DNA of 47,203 bases from Candidatus Enterococcus murrayae (GCF_017315985.1 NZ_JAFLVR010000042.1:1-47203), one strand, 5' to 3'. Shown: positions 32,773 through 41,047, counted from the stretch's first letter. The notes: generated from the sequence alone by a model not told the origin. A program made the numbers and translations.

Positions 32773-34653
32773 GTGTGTGGAATTGTAGGATTTATTGATC
32801 GTTCAAATACAACGCAAAAAGAACAAATTGTTAAAAATATGATGGATACGATTGTTCATCGCGGACCAAACAGTGCAGGACAATTTATTGATGAAGGTGC
32901 TGCATTAGGATTTCGCCGATTAAGTATCATTGACCTTGAAGGCGGTACGCAGCCTATCAAAAACGAAGATGGAACAAAAATCATTACCTTTAATGGAGAA
33001 ATTTATAATTATCAAAGTATTCGTGAAGATTTGATTGCAAAAGGACATATTTTTACGACTCATGCCGATACCGAAGTTTTATTGCATGGCTATGAAGAGT
33101 ATGGCATTGAGCTATTGCAAAAAATTCGCGGGATGTTTGCCTTTGTGATTTGGGATACGGAAAAACAAGAATTATTCGGTGCACGTGATCATTTTGGGAT
33201 CAAACCGCTATATTATACGATAATGAATGGTACTTTTATGTACGGTTCAGAGATTAAAAGCTTCCTGCAACATCCTAATTTTGTGAAAGAATTGAACAAG
33301 GAAGCCTTGAAGCCTTATATGACTTTCCAATATTCAGCGTTAGATGAAACCTTCTTTAAAAATGTTTACCGAATCAAAGAAGGGCATTATTTCATTTACA
33401 AAGATGGGAATTTAGATATCCAGCAATACTGGGATGTCAAAGAACAAGAAACAACGATGACTTTAGAAGAAACGGTTGATTTGATTGATGACACGGTTTT
33501 GAAATCTGTAGAAGCTCACCGAATCGCCGATGTTGAAGTTGGTTCATTCTTGTCTTCTGGTGTGGATTCAAGTTATGTAACAGCTGTTTTACGTCCGGAG
33601 CATTCTTATTCGATTGGGTTTGGTGACAAGACTTACAATGAATCAATCGAAGCAAAGAAATTAGCCGATTTAATCGATCTTAATAATACCTCTCGTGTGG
33701 TTACAGGTGATGAAGCATTCGAATATTTTCCGCTGATTCAATATCATTTAGATGAACCTGATTCTAACCCTTCTTGTGTGCCATTATATTTCTTAACAGA
33801 ACTTGCTAGCCGTGATGTAAGGGTCGCATTGAGTGGAGAAGGTGCTGACGAATTATTTGCTGGTTACCAAGCATATGGTATGAATACGAAATCAAAAGCC
33901 GTCAAAGTTGTAGCGGAAGGCTTGAAGAAATTGCCTAAAAATATGCGTTACTCAATCGCAAAAGGATTGAAGGGAAAATCATTCAAGGGTGCTTTGCATT
34001 TGTATACGTCATTAGCTCCAGCTGAAGAATTCTTTATTGGCCAAGCAAAAGTCTTTGAAGAGGATGAAGCTGTCGATTATTTACAACCTGAATACCAACA
34101 AAGTCCAACAATCAAAGATATTGTTGATGTTCATTATGAAAAAGTTCAGGATATGTCTGAAATCAAAAAAATGCAATATTTAGATATGCATCAATGGATG
34201 CCTAAAGATATCTTATTGAAAGCCGATAAATTGGCTATGGCTAATTCTTTAGAAGTTCGTGTACCATTACTAGACAAAGAGATGATGAAGGTCTCTGAAA
34301 TCGTACCAACAAAATATTTGATCAACGCAGAAAATACAAAATTCGCGTTCCGCCAAGCTGCGGCCCGTCATTTACCAGAGGAATGGTATAATCGAGAAAA
34401 ACTTGGTTTCCCAGTGCCGATCAAGGATTGGTTGCGTGAAGAAAAGTACTACCACATCGTTCGCGAAGTGTTCACACAAGAATTTGTTAAGGAATTCTTC
34501 GATCAAGAGAAGATCGTGAAGCTACTGGATGATAACTTTGCCGGAACAGCAGATGGTCGTCGGAAAATCTGGACGATTTATACTTTCTTAACTTGGTATC
34601 AAGTGTATTTCATCAATGATGGAATCAAACCGGTACCTGCTGCGATTGCATAA
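32773..34653 (+). CDS. asnB: Glutamine-hydrolysing asparagine synthase
   Basis: This 626-residue enzyme makes asparagine from aspartate, ATP and glutamine. After the start it reads CGIVGFID, so Cys2 becomes the N-terminal nucleophile of the glutaminase domain (residues 1-210, with HRGP and FNGEIYN). The synthetase domain follows, with the ATP loop SSGVDSSYVTAVL near residue 259 and GEGADELFAGY near 355. The GTG at 32773 is the only start that exposes Cys2, and AGAGGGT precedes it. It is a single gene. The length is normal for this branch, which also includes AsnB-like enzymes that amidate cell-wall precursors; free asparagine synthesis is the default reading. Confidence 0.95.
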   Translation: MCGIVGFIDRSNTTQKEQIVKNMMDTIVHRGPNSAGQFIDEGAALGFRRLSIIDLEGGTQPIKNEDGTKIITFNGEIYNYQSIREDLIAKGHIFTTHADTEVLLHGYEEYGIELLQKIRGMFAFVIWDTEKQELFGARDHFGIKPLYYTIMNGTFMYGSEIKSFLQHPNFVKELNKEALKPYMTFQYSALDETFFKNVYRIKEGHYFIYKDGNLDIQQYWDVKEQETTMTLEETVDLIDDTVLKSVEAHRIADVEVGSFLSSGVDSSYVTAVLRPEHSYSIGFGDKTYNESIEAKKLADLIDLNNTSRVVTGDEAFEYFPLIQYHLDEPDSNPSCVPLYFLTELASRDVRVALSGEGADELFAGYQAYGMNTKSKAVKVVAEGLKKLPKNMRYSIAKGLKGKSFKGALHLYTSLAPAEEFFIGQAKVFEEDEAVDYLQPEYQQSPTIKDIVDVHYEKVQDMSEIKKMQYLDMHQWMPKDILLKADKLAMANSLEVRVPLLDKEMMKVSEIVPTKYLINAENTKFAFRQAAARHLPEEWYNREKLGFPVPIKDWLREEKYYHIVREVFTQEFVKEFFDQEKIVKLLDDNFAGTADGRRKIWTIYTFLTWYQVYFINDGIKPVPAAIA

Positions 34654-34667
34654 GTTGTTTGACAGAT

Positions 34668-34696
34668 TTGACAAACGTTAAATGTCACGTTAGACT
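34668..34696 (+). promoter_or_regulatory. Sigma-A promoter in front of the candidate small RNA
   Basis: A perfect TTGACA and TAGACT are separated by exactly 17 bases. A second TTGACA lies 9 bases further upstream. Confidence 0.6.
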
Positions 34697-34702
34697 ATTA
34701 AC

Positions 34703-34883
34703 AAGGAAACTTAACAAAATTTATGAGGTGTCTTGGTGAGTGTAGTTATTTAATTTGGAGTAACTTGATAGCGAAAAAATGACTGTTTGTACAGGTTTAT
34801 TTCGCATGCCAAATTAGATGCCTATCAAAGCTGATGAAATGATCATTCAAGCTGTGAAGAAGGAATCTTCACAGCTTTTTTTG
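34703..34883 (+). ncRNA. Candidate structured small RNA, about 180 nt
   Basis: The transcript would start after the promoter at 34668-34696 and end at the terminator 34849-34883. Internally, TAATTTGG (about 34750) pairs perfectly with CCAAATTA (about 34809). That stem encloses a GCGAAA...TTTCGC hairpin whose tip pairs CTGT with ACAG. TTGATAG and CTATCAA offer an alternative seven-pair stem. The longest start-to-stop frame has 19 codons and no ribosome site. I could not assign it to a known class such as 6S or T-box. Confidence 0.45.
34849..34883 (+). terminator. Terminator of the small-RNA unit (or of asnB read-through)
   Basis: A perfect 12-bp stem, AAGCTGTGAAGA with its complement, has a short loop and is followed by seven T. 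Confidence 0.88.
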
Positions 34884-34994
34884 TCGGTTAAATTTTTCGT
34901 AGTCTTAGTATATCTGAAGCAACTGCGATCACGATATTTTTGTTAAGTTCCCCCGGCCTCGATAGGTATCTTTTCATAACGAAAGGAAGAGACC

Positions 34995-36881
34995 ATGAAT
35001 AACGAAACATTTACAAAAACACAATTTAATGAAATTAAACAACAACTTAGCAGCTATGCAATCAGCAGTTTTGGTAAAAAGCTTATCGCCAATACTCAGC
35101 CGCATTCAAAATTATCAGTAGTAGAAAAAAGACTGACTGAGACGACTGAGGCGAAGCATCTGCTTGATAGCAATCTTCACGTTCCGTTTATGGGGCTGCA
35201 AAGTATCGAACATATAACCAATCAATTGGAAAAAGGATTTGTATTGACTCCACAGGAGCTTTTAGAATATGCGGACTTTTTACGCAGCCTACGTCTGATT
35301 AGACAATTTTTTGAGAAGAACCAAAGTATTGCTCCTTTATTGAATCGTTATGGACAAGGATTAAACGACTTCAATGAAATTGAAGAGGAAATTTATCAGG
35401 TTGTTCGCAATGGAAGAATTATTGATGATGCCAGTCGAGAACTACGACGAGCGCGGCGGGATATCGCAGAAACACAAGACAAGATCCAAGAATTACTGAA
35501 AAAATTTATTAGACAAAATAAAGAAAAATTGCAAGAGGCGATCATAACAAAACGTAATGATATTTTTACTGTACCGATTAAATCAGCTTATAAGAAGCAG
35601 ATCAAAGGGACGATCGTTGAGCTTTCCAGTAAAGGAACGACCGCTTACATTGAACCTAGTAGCGTGAGTCGTTGGAATGAGCAATTGACTTACCACAAAA
35701 TGGTTGAGGAATCAGAAGTTTATCAAATTTTAGCGACGTTGACAGGACTATTAGCAGAAGCCTTGCCGTTGATCCAACAAAATATTGAGATCATTGCCGA
35801 ATTTGATCATATCTTTGCACGTGGAAAATTCAGCCGCGAGCTAAAGGGAGTCACGCCGAAAATAAATGCAGATGGCTATATCCATCTGGTATCAGCGACT
35901 CATCCACTGATCAACAATGCAGTGCCATTGGATTTAACTGTTGGTGAAGACTATCGTGGATTAACTATCACTGGACCAAACGCTGGCGGAAAGACCGTTG
36001 TATTAAAAACTGTTGCACTTATGAGTTTAATGACAATGATCGGTTTACAGATTCCTGCTAAGGAGGGAACTGAAATTGCGATCTTTGACCAGATCTTTGT
36101 GGATATCGGAGATGCTCAAAGTATCGAAAATGCTCTAAGTACTTTTTCTGGTCATATGCAAAATATCTCTGAGATTCTTCGACAAACGCATAAGAACAGT
36201 TTGATTTTATTAGATGAATTAGGCAGCGGGACTGAACCAAATGAAGGAGCAGCCTTAGCGATTGCGATTATGGAAGAGTTTTATCAAAAAGGCAGTATTT
36301 TGATTACTACGACGCATTATGGTGAAATCAAACGATTTGCAGAACAGCATCCGGATTTCATTACTGCAGCAATGGACTTTGATGCAGAACATCTAACGCC
36401 AAAATATCGGTTAATGATCGGGCAAACTGGTGAAAGCAATGCGCTGTGGATTGCGAAGAAAATGGCGATTTCGGATCAAATTATTGCCAAAGCGCAGAAT
36501 TATTTCACGGATCGCAACTATAGCGTTGAGAAAAAAATTTTTAAGAAGAGAGTACCAAAGCCTACCACAGCAGCTGTTGAAATGACCTATTATAAAGGGG
36601 ACAAAGTCTTTTTGCTTGAGCAGCAAAAGTCTGCGCTGATCTATCAAGAAATTCCCTTCAGCGACAAGGTGACTGTTTTCCTTGAGGATGCCTTTCTTGA
36701 GGTTCCTAAACGTCGAATCAAGCTTGAATATCGAGCAACTGAGCTTTATCCAGCCGATTATGACTTGGACAATCTATTTGAAGACTTCCACACACGTAAA
36801 GAACGTAGAGACATTGATCGCGGTTCAAAAAAGGCACAACGTAAGCTAAGAAAAGAAGCAATGCAAAGAAGACAAGATTAA
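34995..36881 (+). CDS. MutS2-like ATPase lacking the Smr nuclease domain
   Basis: This 628-residue MutS-family protein has a core/lever and clamp region (1-290) and an ATPase domain with Walker A TGPNAGGKTVVLKT near residue 333, Walker B LILLDELGSGTEPNEGAA and the composite loop TTTHYGEIK. It lacks the mismatch-reading domain of MutS. True MutS2 proteins are about 780 residues and end in an Smr nuclease domain; here the tail is a short lysine/arginine-rich stretch. It is therefore probably a second, MutS2-derived paralogue acting on branched DNA or stalled ribosomes without its own nuclease. AAAGGAAGAG precedes the ATG. Confidence 0.88.
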   Translation: MNNETFTKTQFNEIKQQLSSYAISSFGKKLIANTQPHSKLSVVEKRLTETTEAKHLLDSNLHVPFMGLQSIEHITNQLEKGFVLTPQELLEYADFLRSLRLIRQFFEKNQSIAPLLNRYGQGLNDFNEIEEEIYQVVRNGRIIDDASRELRRARRDIAETQDKIQELLKKFIRQNKEKLQEAIITKRNDIFTVPIKSAYKKQIKGTIVELSSKGTTAYIEPSSVSRWNEQLTYHKMVEESEVYQILATLTGLLAEALPLIQQNIEIIAEFDHIFARGKFSRELKGVTPKINADGYIHLVSATHPLINNAVPLDLTVGEDYRGLTITGPNAGGKTVVLKTVALMSLMTMIGLQIPAKEGTEIAIFDQIFVDIGDAQSIENALSTFSGHMQNISEILRQTHKNSLILLDELGSGTEPNEGAALAIAIMEEFYQKGSILITTTHYGEIKRFAEQHPDFITAAMDFDAEHLTPKYRLMIGQTGESNALWIAKKMAISDQIIAKAQNYFTDRNYSVEKKIFKKRVPKPTTAAVEMTYYKGDKVFLLEQQKSALIYQEIPFSDKVTVFLEDAFLEVPKRRIKLEYRATELYPADYDLDNLFEDFHTRKERRDIDRGSKKAQRKLRKEAMQRRQD

Positions 36882-36920
36882 AAAAACTCCTCCAGTCAGA
36901 AAAACTGGGGGAGGTTTCGT
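36880..36920. terminator. Terminator between the MutS2-like and LTA synthase genes
   Basis: The 10-pair stem CTCCTCCAGT with ACTGGGGGAG separates two convergent genes. The plus strand has a T-rich tail, and an A-run before it serves the minus strand. Confidence 0.8.
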
Positions 36921-36921
36921 T

Positions 36922-39021
36922 TTATTCATATTGCTGATAGGTCTTCGTCTTATATAATCCAACGGTTGATTTTTGATTATTCTCGCTATATAAACTTGAA
37001 GACTGTGACCCTTTTTGTCGTTCAATTTCTTCTAGTCGAGCCTTTTGATCACGATAGTCAAAGGAGCTTGGGTTGATCGTGTCTAATCCACTATCCTGAT
37101 AGTATCTGAGGAGGTCCCCATTTGTAATTTTGTCAGAAGTGATCAATTGCTGGTCGACCTCTTGATTTAATTCAATGAAGAATTGCTCCTGTTCAGGTGT
37201 TGGTTCGCTGATAACTTGGGCTGTCAGATTATCATACATTTTACCGCCATAGAAAGTATATTGCGGAGTAACAAAATCGCCATCTCGAAAAGCAACAACC
37301 TGTTTATGTTCCGATGAGAACAAATCTTGTCCAAGCTGCAAATATTTCTTTGAATCGATACCTAACAAATGTAATAGAGTAGGAAGGGCGTCGACTTGTC
37401 CGCCGTAGGTATGGTTGATTCCGCCGTTTGTTGCACCAGGGACATGAATCATGAAAGGAACCCGCTGTAATTGAGCATTGTCATAATCAGTCCAAGAGTC
37501 GGAATCCTTACCCAGCAATGGGGCTAACTCCTTATTACGTGTGTTAGAGATGCCGTAGTGATCGCCGTATAGTACAAAGACGGAGTTGTCATAAAGACCG
37601 CTAGCTTTCATATAATCAAAAAATTCTTTTAATGCAGTATCTAAATAATTGGCTGTCGCAAAGTAACCGTTAATTGTTTCATCCTTTGTATTTGCCACGG
37701 GGAATCCATCCTCTTCATTTTTAAAACGAGAATAAGGATAATGGTTCGATACAGTAATGAACTTCGCATAAAAAGGCTGCTGCAGATGTTCCAAGTATTG
37801 GACAGATTGATTTAGGAATGGTTTGTCATGCATCCCATATTGAAACGAGTTATCATCATTGATGTCATAATAAGACGAATCAAAGAAATATTCAAAACCT
37901 AGATGTTTATATGTTTTATCCCGATTCCAGAACGAAGCTGAATGACCATGGAACACGGCTGATGTATAGCCAGCTTTTTGCTTCAAAATATTTGGTGCGG
38001 CTTCAAAGGTATTTTTATCGCCCATCTGAGTAAACAGCGCCCCTTGGTTCAAGCCAAACAGGGAATTTTCCATCAATGTTTCAGCATCAGAAGTTTTACC
38101 AGCTTTTACCTGATGGAAAAAGTTATCAAAGCTATAGGTACTTTCTCCGTGATACAAGTCATTTAGAAACGGAGTTACGGTATGGTTCACACCATTCTCA
38201 TCAGTTAATTGGTAATCGATCAAAAATTGCTGGAAGCTTTCTAAATGAATATAGACAACATTTTTTCCTTTGGCAATGCCAAACATGGAATCGTTTGGCT
38301 GCGCATAATGATCTTTAACGTAACTTTCCACTTCTTTTAGATCATTCGGACTTGCTTCCGCTCGAATTTGGTTATTTTGATAGGTTTGGTAACTATCATA
38401 TAACGTAAAGGCATTTACCCCTAAATATTTCACTAGATACTCACGGGAAAATTGCCGGCTCAATAAGCCGGAACGATCAATCTCCGCCAAAAAAATATTT
38501 CCGCTGCCGATCAAAAGTGATAGAGCAGACAAGGCGGCAGCTTGACGAAAGCGGGGATACTTATTATCAACAGCAATTTTCTTTTTGAATAATAAAGCAG
38601 GCAAAAGAAACAGGTCGACAATATAAAAAACATCATACCAGCGAAATAATCTTACAGCGCTTTCGCCTAATCCAGTTGAAACTTGACCAGCTCCAAGCAT
38701 TGTGTTGATCGTAATAAAATCAGTAAACTCGCGATAATAGACGGCATTTGAAAAGAGCCAAATCGTCAATAAGGCATAAATAATAAATAATGTTCCATAA
38801 GCAGCTTTGGAGCGTTTGATGAATAGACCAATGCTAAGCAGCAGCATTGAAACGCTTAAAGGATTAATGATTAAAATAAATAATTGCATAGGACTTTGGA
38901 TGCCTAAATGAAAGTCAACAATATATGCAAACATATTTTTCAGCCAAAGCAAAGCAATCAGCAGACTGAAAAAACCAATTCGTGTTTTGATAAAACTACT
39001 ATATTTTTTTAAATGAGACAT
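36922..39021 (-). CDS. LTA synthase family sulfatase-fold phosphoglycerol transferase
   Basis: This 699-residue membrane enzyme has about five N-terminal helices (residues 14-190) and an extracellular sulfatase-type domain (from about 225). Catalytic features are present: E in VYIHLESFQQF, the nucleophilic threonine in AGKTSDAETL, H in VSNHYPY and the metal-binding DH in VLYGDHYGIS. It polymerises or primes glycerol phosphate from phosphatidylglycerol onto lipoteichoic acid. ATG 39021 follows AAGGAG by 7 bases; the ATG at 39027 is too close. The C-terminal about 100 residues, rich in Q, E and S, are beyond the core. It may be one of several paralogues. Confidence 0.92.
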   Translation of the reverse strand: MSHLKKYSSFIKTRIGFFSLLIALLWLKNMFAYIVDFHLGIQSPMQLFILIINPLSVSMLLLSIGLFIKRSKAAYGTLFIIYALLTIWLFSNAVYYREFTDFITINTMLGAGQVSTGLGESAVRLFRWYDVFYIVDLFLLPALLFKKKIAVDNKYPRFRQAAALSALSLLIGSGNIFLAEIDRSGLLSRQFSREYLVKYLGVNAFTLYDSYQTYQNNQIRAEASPNDLKEVESYVKDHYAQPNDSMFGIAKGKNVVYIHLESFQQFLIDYQLTDENGVNHTVTPFLNDLYHGESTYSFDNFFHQVKAGKTSDAETLMENSLFGLNQGALFTQMGDKNTFEAAPNILKQKAGYTSAVFHGHSASFWNRDKTYKHLGFEYFFDSSYYDINDDNSFQYGMHDKPFLNQSVQYLEHLQQPFYAKFITVSNHYPYSRFKNEEDGFPVANTKDETINGYFATANYLDTALKEFFDYMKASGLYDNSVFVLYGDHYGISNTRNKELAPLLGKDSDSWTDYDNAQLQRVPFMIHVPGATNGGINHTYGGQVDALPTLLHLLGIDSKKYLQLGQDLFSSEHKQVVAFRDGDFVTPQYTFYGGKMYDNLTAQVISEPTPEQEQFFIELNQEVDQQLITSDKITNGDLLRYYQDSGLDTINPSSFDYRDQKARLEEIERQKGSQSSSLYSENNQKSTVGLYKTKTYQQYE

Positions 39022-39222
39022 TTTCATGCTCCTTAGATTTATTTTCCATATCCTTCAATAGTTTATCGGTTTTTTAGATGAAGGTCAAACTGACATAAAG
39101 TAAAAATGCTGATATACCAATATCTAGATAAGATTTTAATCCGAATATTAATAATTCTTAATAAACAGACAGCTACACGTATTTAAATCAGAAGCACTTA
39201 AGACAATGAAATCTGTCCTTGA

Positions 39223-39231
39223 TGGTATAAT
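39223..39231 (+). promoter_or_regulatory. Extended -10 promoter of the ankyrin lipoprotein gene
   Basis: TG-G-TATAAT lies 72 bp before the ATG at 39304. No convincing -35 is seen. Confidence 0.5.
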
Positions 39232-39303
39232 GTGCAGAAATAATACTTAGTACAAGAGATGGTTCTAGTGGAAATCGAGCTATAAATATAGAGGAGGGTA
39301 AAC

Positions 39304-40094
39304 ATGAAAAAATAATTGCTGTATTATTTTTCTTATTTATTTTGGGCGGTTGTCAATCAAAGCCGGTGACTAATGAAGCTGTCACTCCGTCAAAAAACTC
39401 TGAAAAAAGAACGCTTACTGAAGTTTCAACTGGAGCCAGCGCCAGCACAGAAGCGTCTAGCACAAAACAAACACAGGAGAATAAAAATAGAACTATTGCT
39501 CCAGGCGCTTTAATCCAAGCAGTTTCATCAAATGATTCAGCAAAAGTAACCGAAATTCTGAAAGCAAAAACATATTCGATCGATGAAGTGAACGAAAAGG
39601 GCGAAACACCACTATTGATTGCGGTTCACAACAACCAAATTGAAATAGCTAAGAAATTGATCAACGCTGGAGCAAATGTCAATCAACAAGACAATATCGA
39701 GGATAGTCCATATTTATACGCGGGTGCAGAAGGCAGGACAGAAATCTTAACATACATGTTGGCTCATAGCACGCCAGATCAGTCGATAACTAATCGCTTT
39801 GGCGGAAATGCATTGATACCAGCAGCTGAAAAAGGCCATCTGGATAATGTAAAGCTGCTATTAAATGATGGACATACAAATATTAATCACCAGAATGATT
39901 ATGGTTATACAGCGTTGATCGAAGCAGTTGCGTTAAGAGATGGTTCACAAGTTTATCAAAATATTGTCGCAGAACTATTGAAGCATGGCGCTGATCCTAA
40001 TATTATAGATAATTATGGTAAAACAGCGAAAGATTACGCAGATGAACTTGGATATACAAATATTTCTAAGATGCTGCAAGAAAACCAATCGTAA
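39304..40094 (+). pseudogene. Ankyrin-repeat lipoprotein gene with a frameshift in its signal peptide
   Basis: GAGGAGGGT precedes ATG 39304, but the frame stops after ATG AAA AAA TAA. Reading one base out of phase gives KIIAVLFFLFILGGC, a typical lipoprotein signal with lipobox LGGC, joined to the 250-residue body open from 39342. The A-tract has six A; seven would restore MKKIIAVLFFLFILGGC. The mature protein has a Ser/Thr-rich linker (to about residue 45) and four to five ankyrin repeats, for example GETPLLIAVHNNQIEIAKKL and YGYTALIEAVAL. It is either phase-off, a recent mutation or a sequencing error. A TTG at 39342 could start a protein lacking the signal. Confidence 0.8.
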
Positions 40095-40124
40095 ACGACA
40101 AACACTGTAAGTTAAAAAATAAAC

Positions 40125-40150
40125 AACGGAGACTGAAAATCGTCTCCGTT
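40125..40150 (+). terminator. Hairpin after the ankyrin gene, T-run missing
   Basis: A perfect 9-bp stem, AACGGAGAC with GTCTCCGTT, lies 30 bp after the stop. Instead of a T-run it runs straight into the rep relic, as if the relic's junction cut the terminator. Confidence 0.6.
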
Positions 40151-40300
40151 AAAACGCTTGGAAGTCATTAATTTTGAGAAAGATGCTCTGAAAAAGCAAC
40201 ATTGTTGATATTTAAGAGCGTGAAGATTACCAGAACAGGAGATTAATAAGATGTTATTAAGTGAAGTTAAATTTTTTATTTTAGTTTACATAATATACAT
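40149..40300 (+). pseudogene. Decayed copy of the phage rep 3' end
   Basis: About 150 bp align with the end of rep at 46868-47020, at roughly 75-80 percent identity by eye. AAACGC, GGAAGTCATTA, TTTTGAGAAAGATGCT, AAGCAACATT and GTTATTAA are shared in the same order. The copy has an in-frame TGA after about 19 codons and a net one-base loss. It ends in the same att core. The rest of that older element is missing, so this is a trace of a previous related phage at the site. Confidence 0.85.
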
Positions 40301-40310
40301 GCAATCAATG
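40283..40310 (-). other. Left att site: dif-like sequence with a non-canonical XerC arm
   Basis: Read on the minus strand it has the XerD arm TTATGTAAACT and centre TGTATA, identical to the right copy, but the XerC side reads CATTGATTGCA instead of ACTTGGTATAA. This is what a phage attP with one degenerate arm leaves after recombination with a chromosomal dif. Confidence 0.85.
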
Positions 40311-40414
40311 GTTTAGACCTGTCAAGCAACACAAAAAAGGTATTCGAAAATTCTTACGAATCCGAATACCTAGGGAAAATATCCTACAAAGAATATAACC
40401 TATCTAGACAATAG
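40301..40414 (+). other. Alternative Rep C-terminal tail used in the circular phage
   Basis: Thirty-seven codons follow the left att core in the same phase in which rep enters the right core, starting AINGLDLSSN and ending EYNLSRQ before TAG at 40412. Joining the two gives a 325-residue Rep in the circular form instead of the 305-residue form in the prophage. A terminator-like hairpin follows, as expected for a gene end. Confidence 0.75.
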
Positions 40415-40442
40415 GATTATATAAAAATGTTTGGTGTTTGTA

Positions 40443-40467
40443 AAGTCGACTCGCCCACGACTTTTTA
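40443..40467 (+). terminator. Hairpin after the episomal Rep tail
   Basis: AAAGTCG and CGACTTT pair around a nine-base loop (ACTCGCCCA) and are followed by T residues. It lies 28 bp after the episomal rep stop, so it may end rep transcription in the circular genome. In the prophage it is separated from rep. Confidence 0.6.
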
Positions 40468-40472
40468 GCCTG

Positions 40473-40481
40473 TGTTATAAT
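40473..40481 (+). promoter_or_regulatory. Extended -10 promoter of the phage structural operon
   Basis: TG-T-TATAAT lies 48 bp upstream of the first phage gene. The hairpin just before it could also act as an operator. Confidence 0.6.
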
Positions 40482-40528
40482 ATGTCTTAATCAAAAACGT
40501 ATTTTATTTTTAAGGGGGCATGTTATTT

Positions 40529-40687
40529 ATGGGTAGAAAAAAACTGGAGATAAAACGTATGAATACAAACGTTACTATTAGACAAGATTTAAAAGAAGAA
40601 GCAAAACGGTTCAATATAAACTTAAGTCAACTATTAGAAAAGGCAATCATTCAAAAATTGTCTGAAATCGAAAAAAAAGATTCTTAA
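40529..40687 (+). CDS. Ribbon-helix-helix regulator (CcdA-like), phage
   Basis: This 52-residue protein has a basic start (GRKKLEIKR), then TNVTIRQDLKEEAKRFNINLSQLLEKAI. That is the strand-helix-helix pattern of RHH DNA-binding proteins such as CcdA antitoxins. No toxin gene follows, so a repressor or copy-control role in the phage is more likely. ATG 40529 is preceded by AAGGGGG at 10 bases; an in-frame ATG at 40520 is too close to that site. A terminator at about 40709-40735 follows. Confidence 0.75.
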   Translation: MGRKKLEIKRMNTNVTIRQDLKEEAKRFNINLSQLLEKAIIQKLSEIEKKDS

Positions 40688-40695
40688 ATTTAATT

Positions 40696-40765
40696 ATGCG
40701 CGTTTTTATAAGCTTGCTACGGCAGGCTTTTTTTGTTATCCTGATTACGAAATAACCATGCGCGT
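40696..40765 (+). repeat. Direct repeat ATGCGCGT flanking a terminator
   Basis: ATGCGCGTTTTTA (40696) and ATGCGCGTGTTTA (40758) lie 62 bp apart on either side of a small hairpin. They could be operator half-sites for the adjacent RHH protein. Confidence 0.4.
40709..40736 (+). terminator. Terminator after the first RHH gene
   Basis: AGCTTGC-TACG-GCAGGCT forms a stem with one mismatch and is followed by seven T. It separates regulator and structural transcripts. Confidence 0.7.
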
Positions 40766-40798
40766 GTTTATTTTCAGATGATCAAAAGGAGATAATCT

Positions 40799-41047
40799 AT
40801 GTTTATTTCTGTTTCTGAATTTAAGTTCTTGAGTTTGATTGAAAGAAATATGCATGATCGTATATATCGAATGATTACGGTTCAAGATTGTGAGACAAAG
40901 AGGGAACTAACCTTTGTTATTAATCGTTTTATTGAAATTCCTAAATTTAGAAAATATGAAAAAATTATTTTGGAGATTCACCTTACAATGCGTGGCAGAA
41001 AAGCAGTTCCGATCATTAAACAAATCAAGAGAAAAGAGGATGAATGA
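40799..41047 (+). CDS. Small gV-like protein 1, putative single-stranded-DNA-binding protein
   Basis: This 82-residue protein is the first of two similar small proteins. The shared core here is TFVINRFIEIP...EKIILEIHLTMRGRKAVP, a strand-rich pattern that could be an OB-like fold. In filamentous phages a small ssDNA-binding protein (gV) is encoded just after rep and before the coat genes, exactly this position. The role is inferred from place, size and basic character. AAAAGGAG lies 7 bases upstream. Its stop overlaps the next start (ATGA). Confidence 0.65.
   Translation: MFISVSEFKFLSLIERNMHDRIYRMITVQDCETKRELTFVINRFIEIPKFRKYEKIILEIHLTMRGRKAVPIIKQIKRKEDE

Larger units (their letters stand above)
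34654..34994 (+). other. Intergenic region holding a promoter-to-terminator unit without an ORF
   Basis: The 341 bp between asnB and the MutS2-like gene carry a consensus-like promoter, a structured stretch and a terminator, listed separately as a candidate small RNA. GGAAACTTAACAAAA near 34707 and TTTTTGTTAAGTTCCC near 34937 are inverted copies bracketing the unit. No reading frame above 20 codons has a ribosome site. Confidence 0.5.
40095..40528. other. Gene-poor junction between chromosome and prophage
   Basis: This stretch holds the ankyrin-gene hairpin, the decayed rep 3' end, the left att site, the episomal Rep tail, a terminator-like hairpin and the promoter of the first phage gene. 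Each is listed separately. No complete gene is present. Confidence 0.7.

Noticed and set aside
34654-34994. T-box or other named riboswitch upstream of the MutS2-like gene
   Set aside because: No T-box GGTGG-type element and no conserved riboswitch core was found. A terminator and 110 bp separate it from the gene.
40529-40687. A toxin-antitoxin pair based on the CcdA-like protein
   Set aside because: No toxin-sized gene follows. The next genes are gV-like and separated by a terminator.
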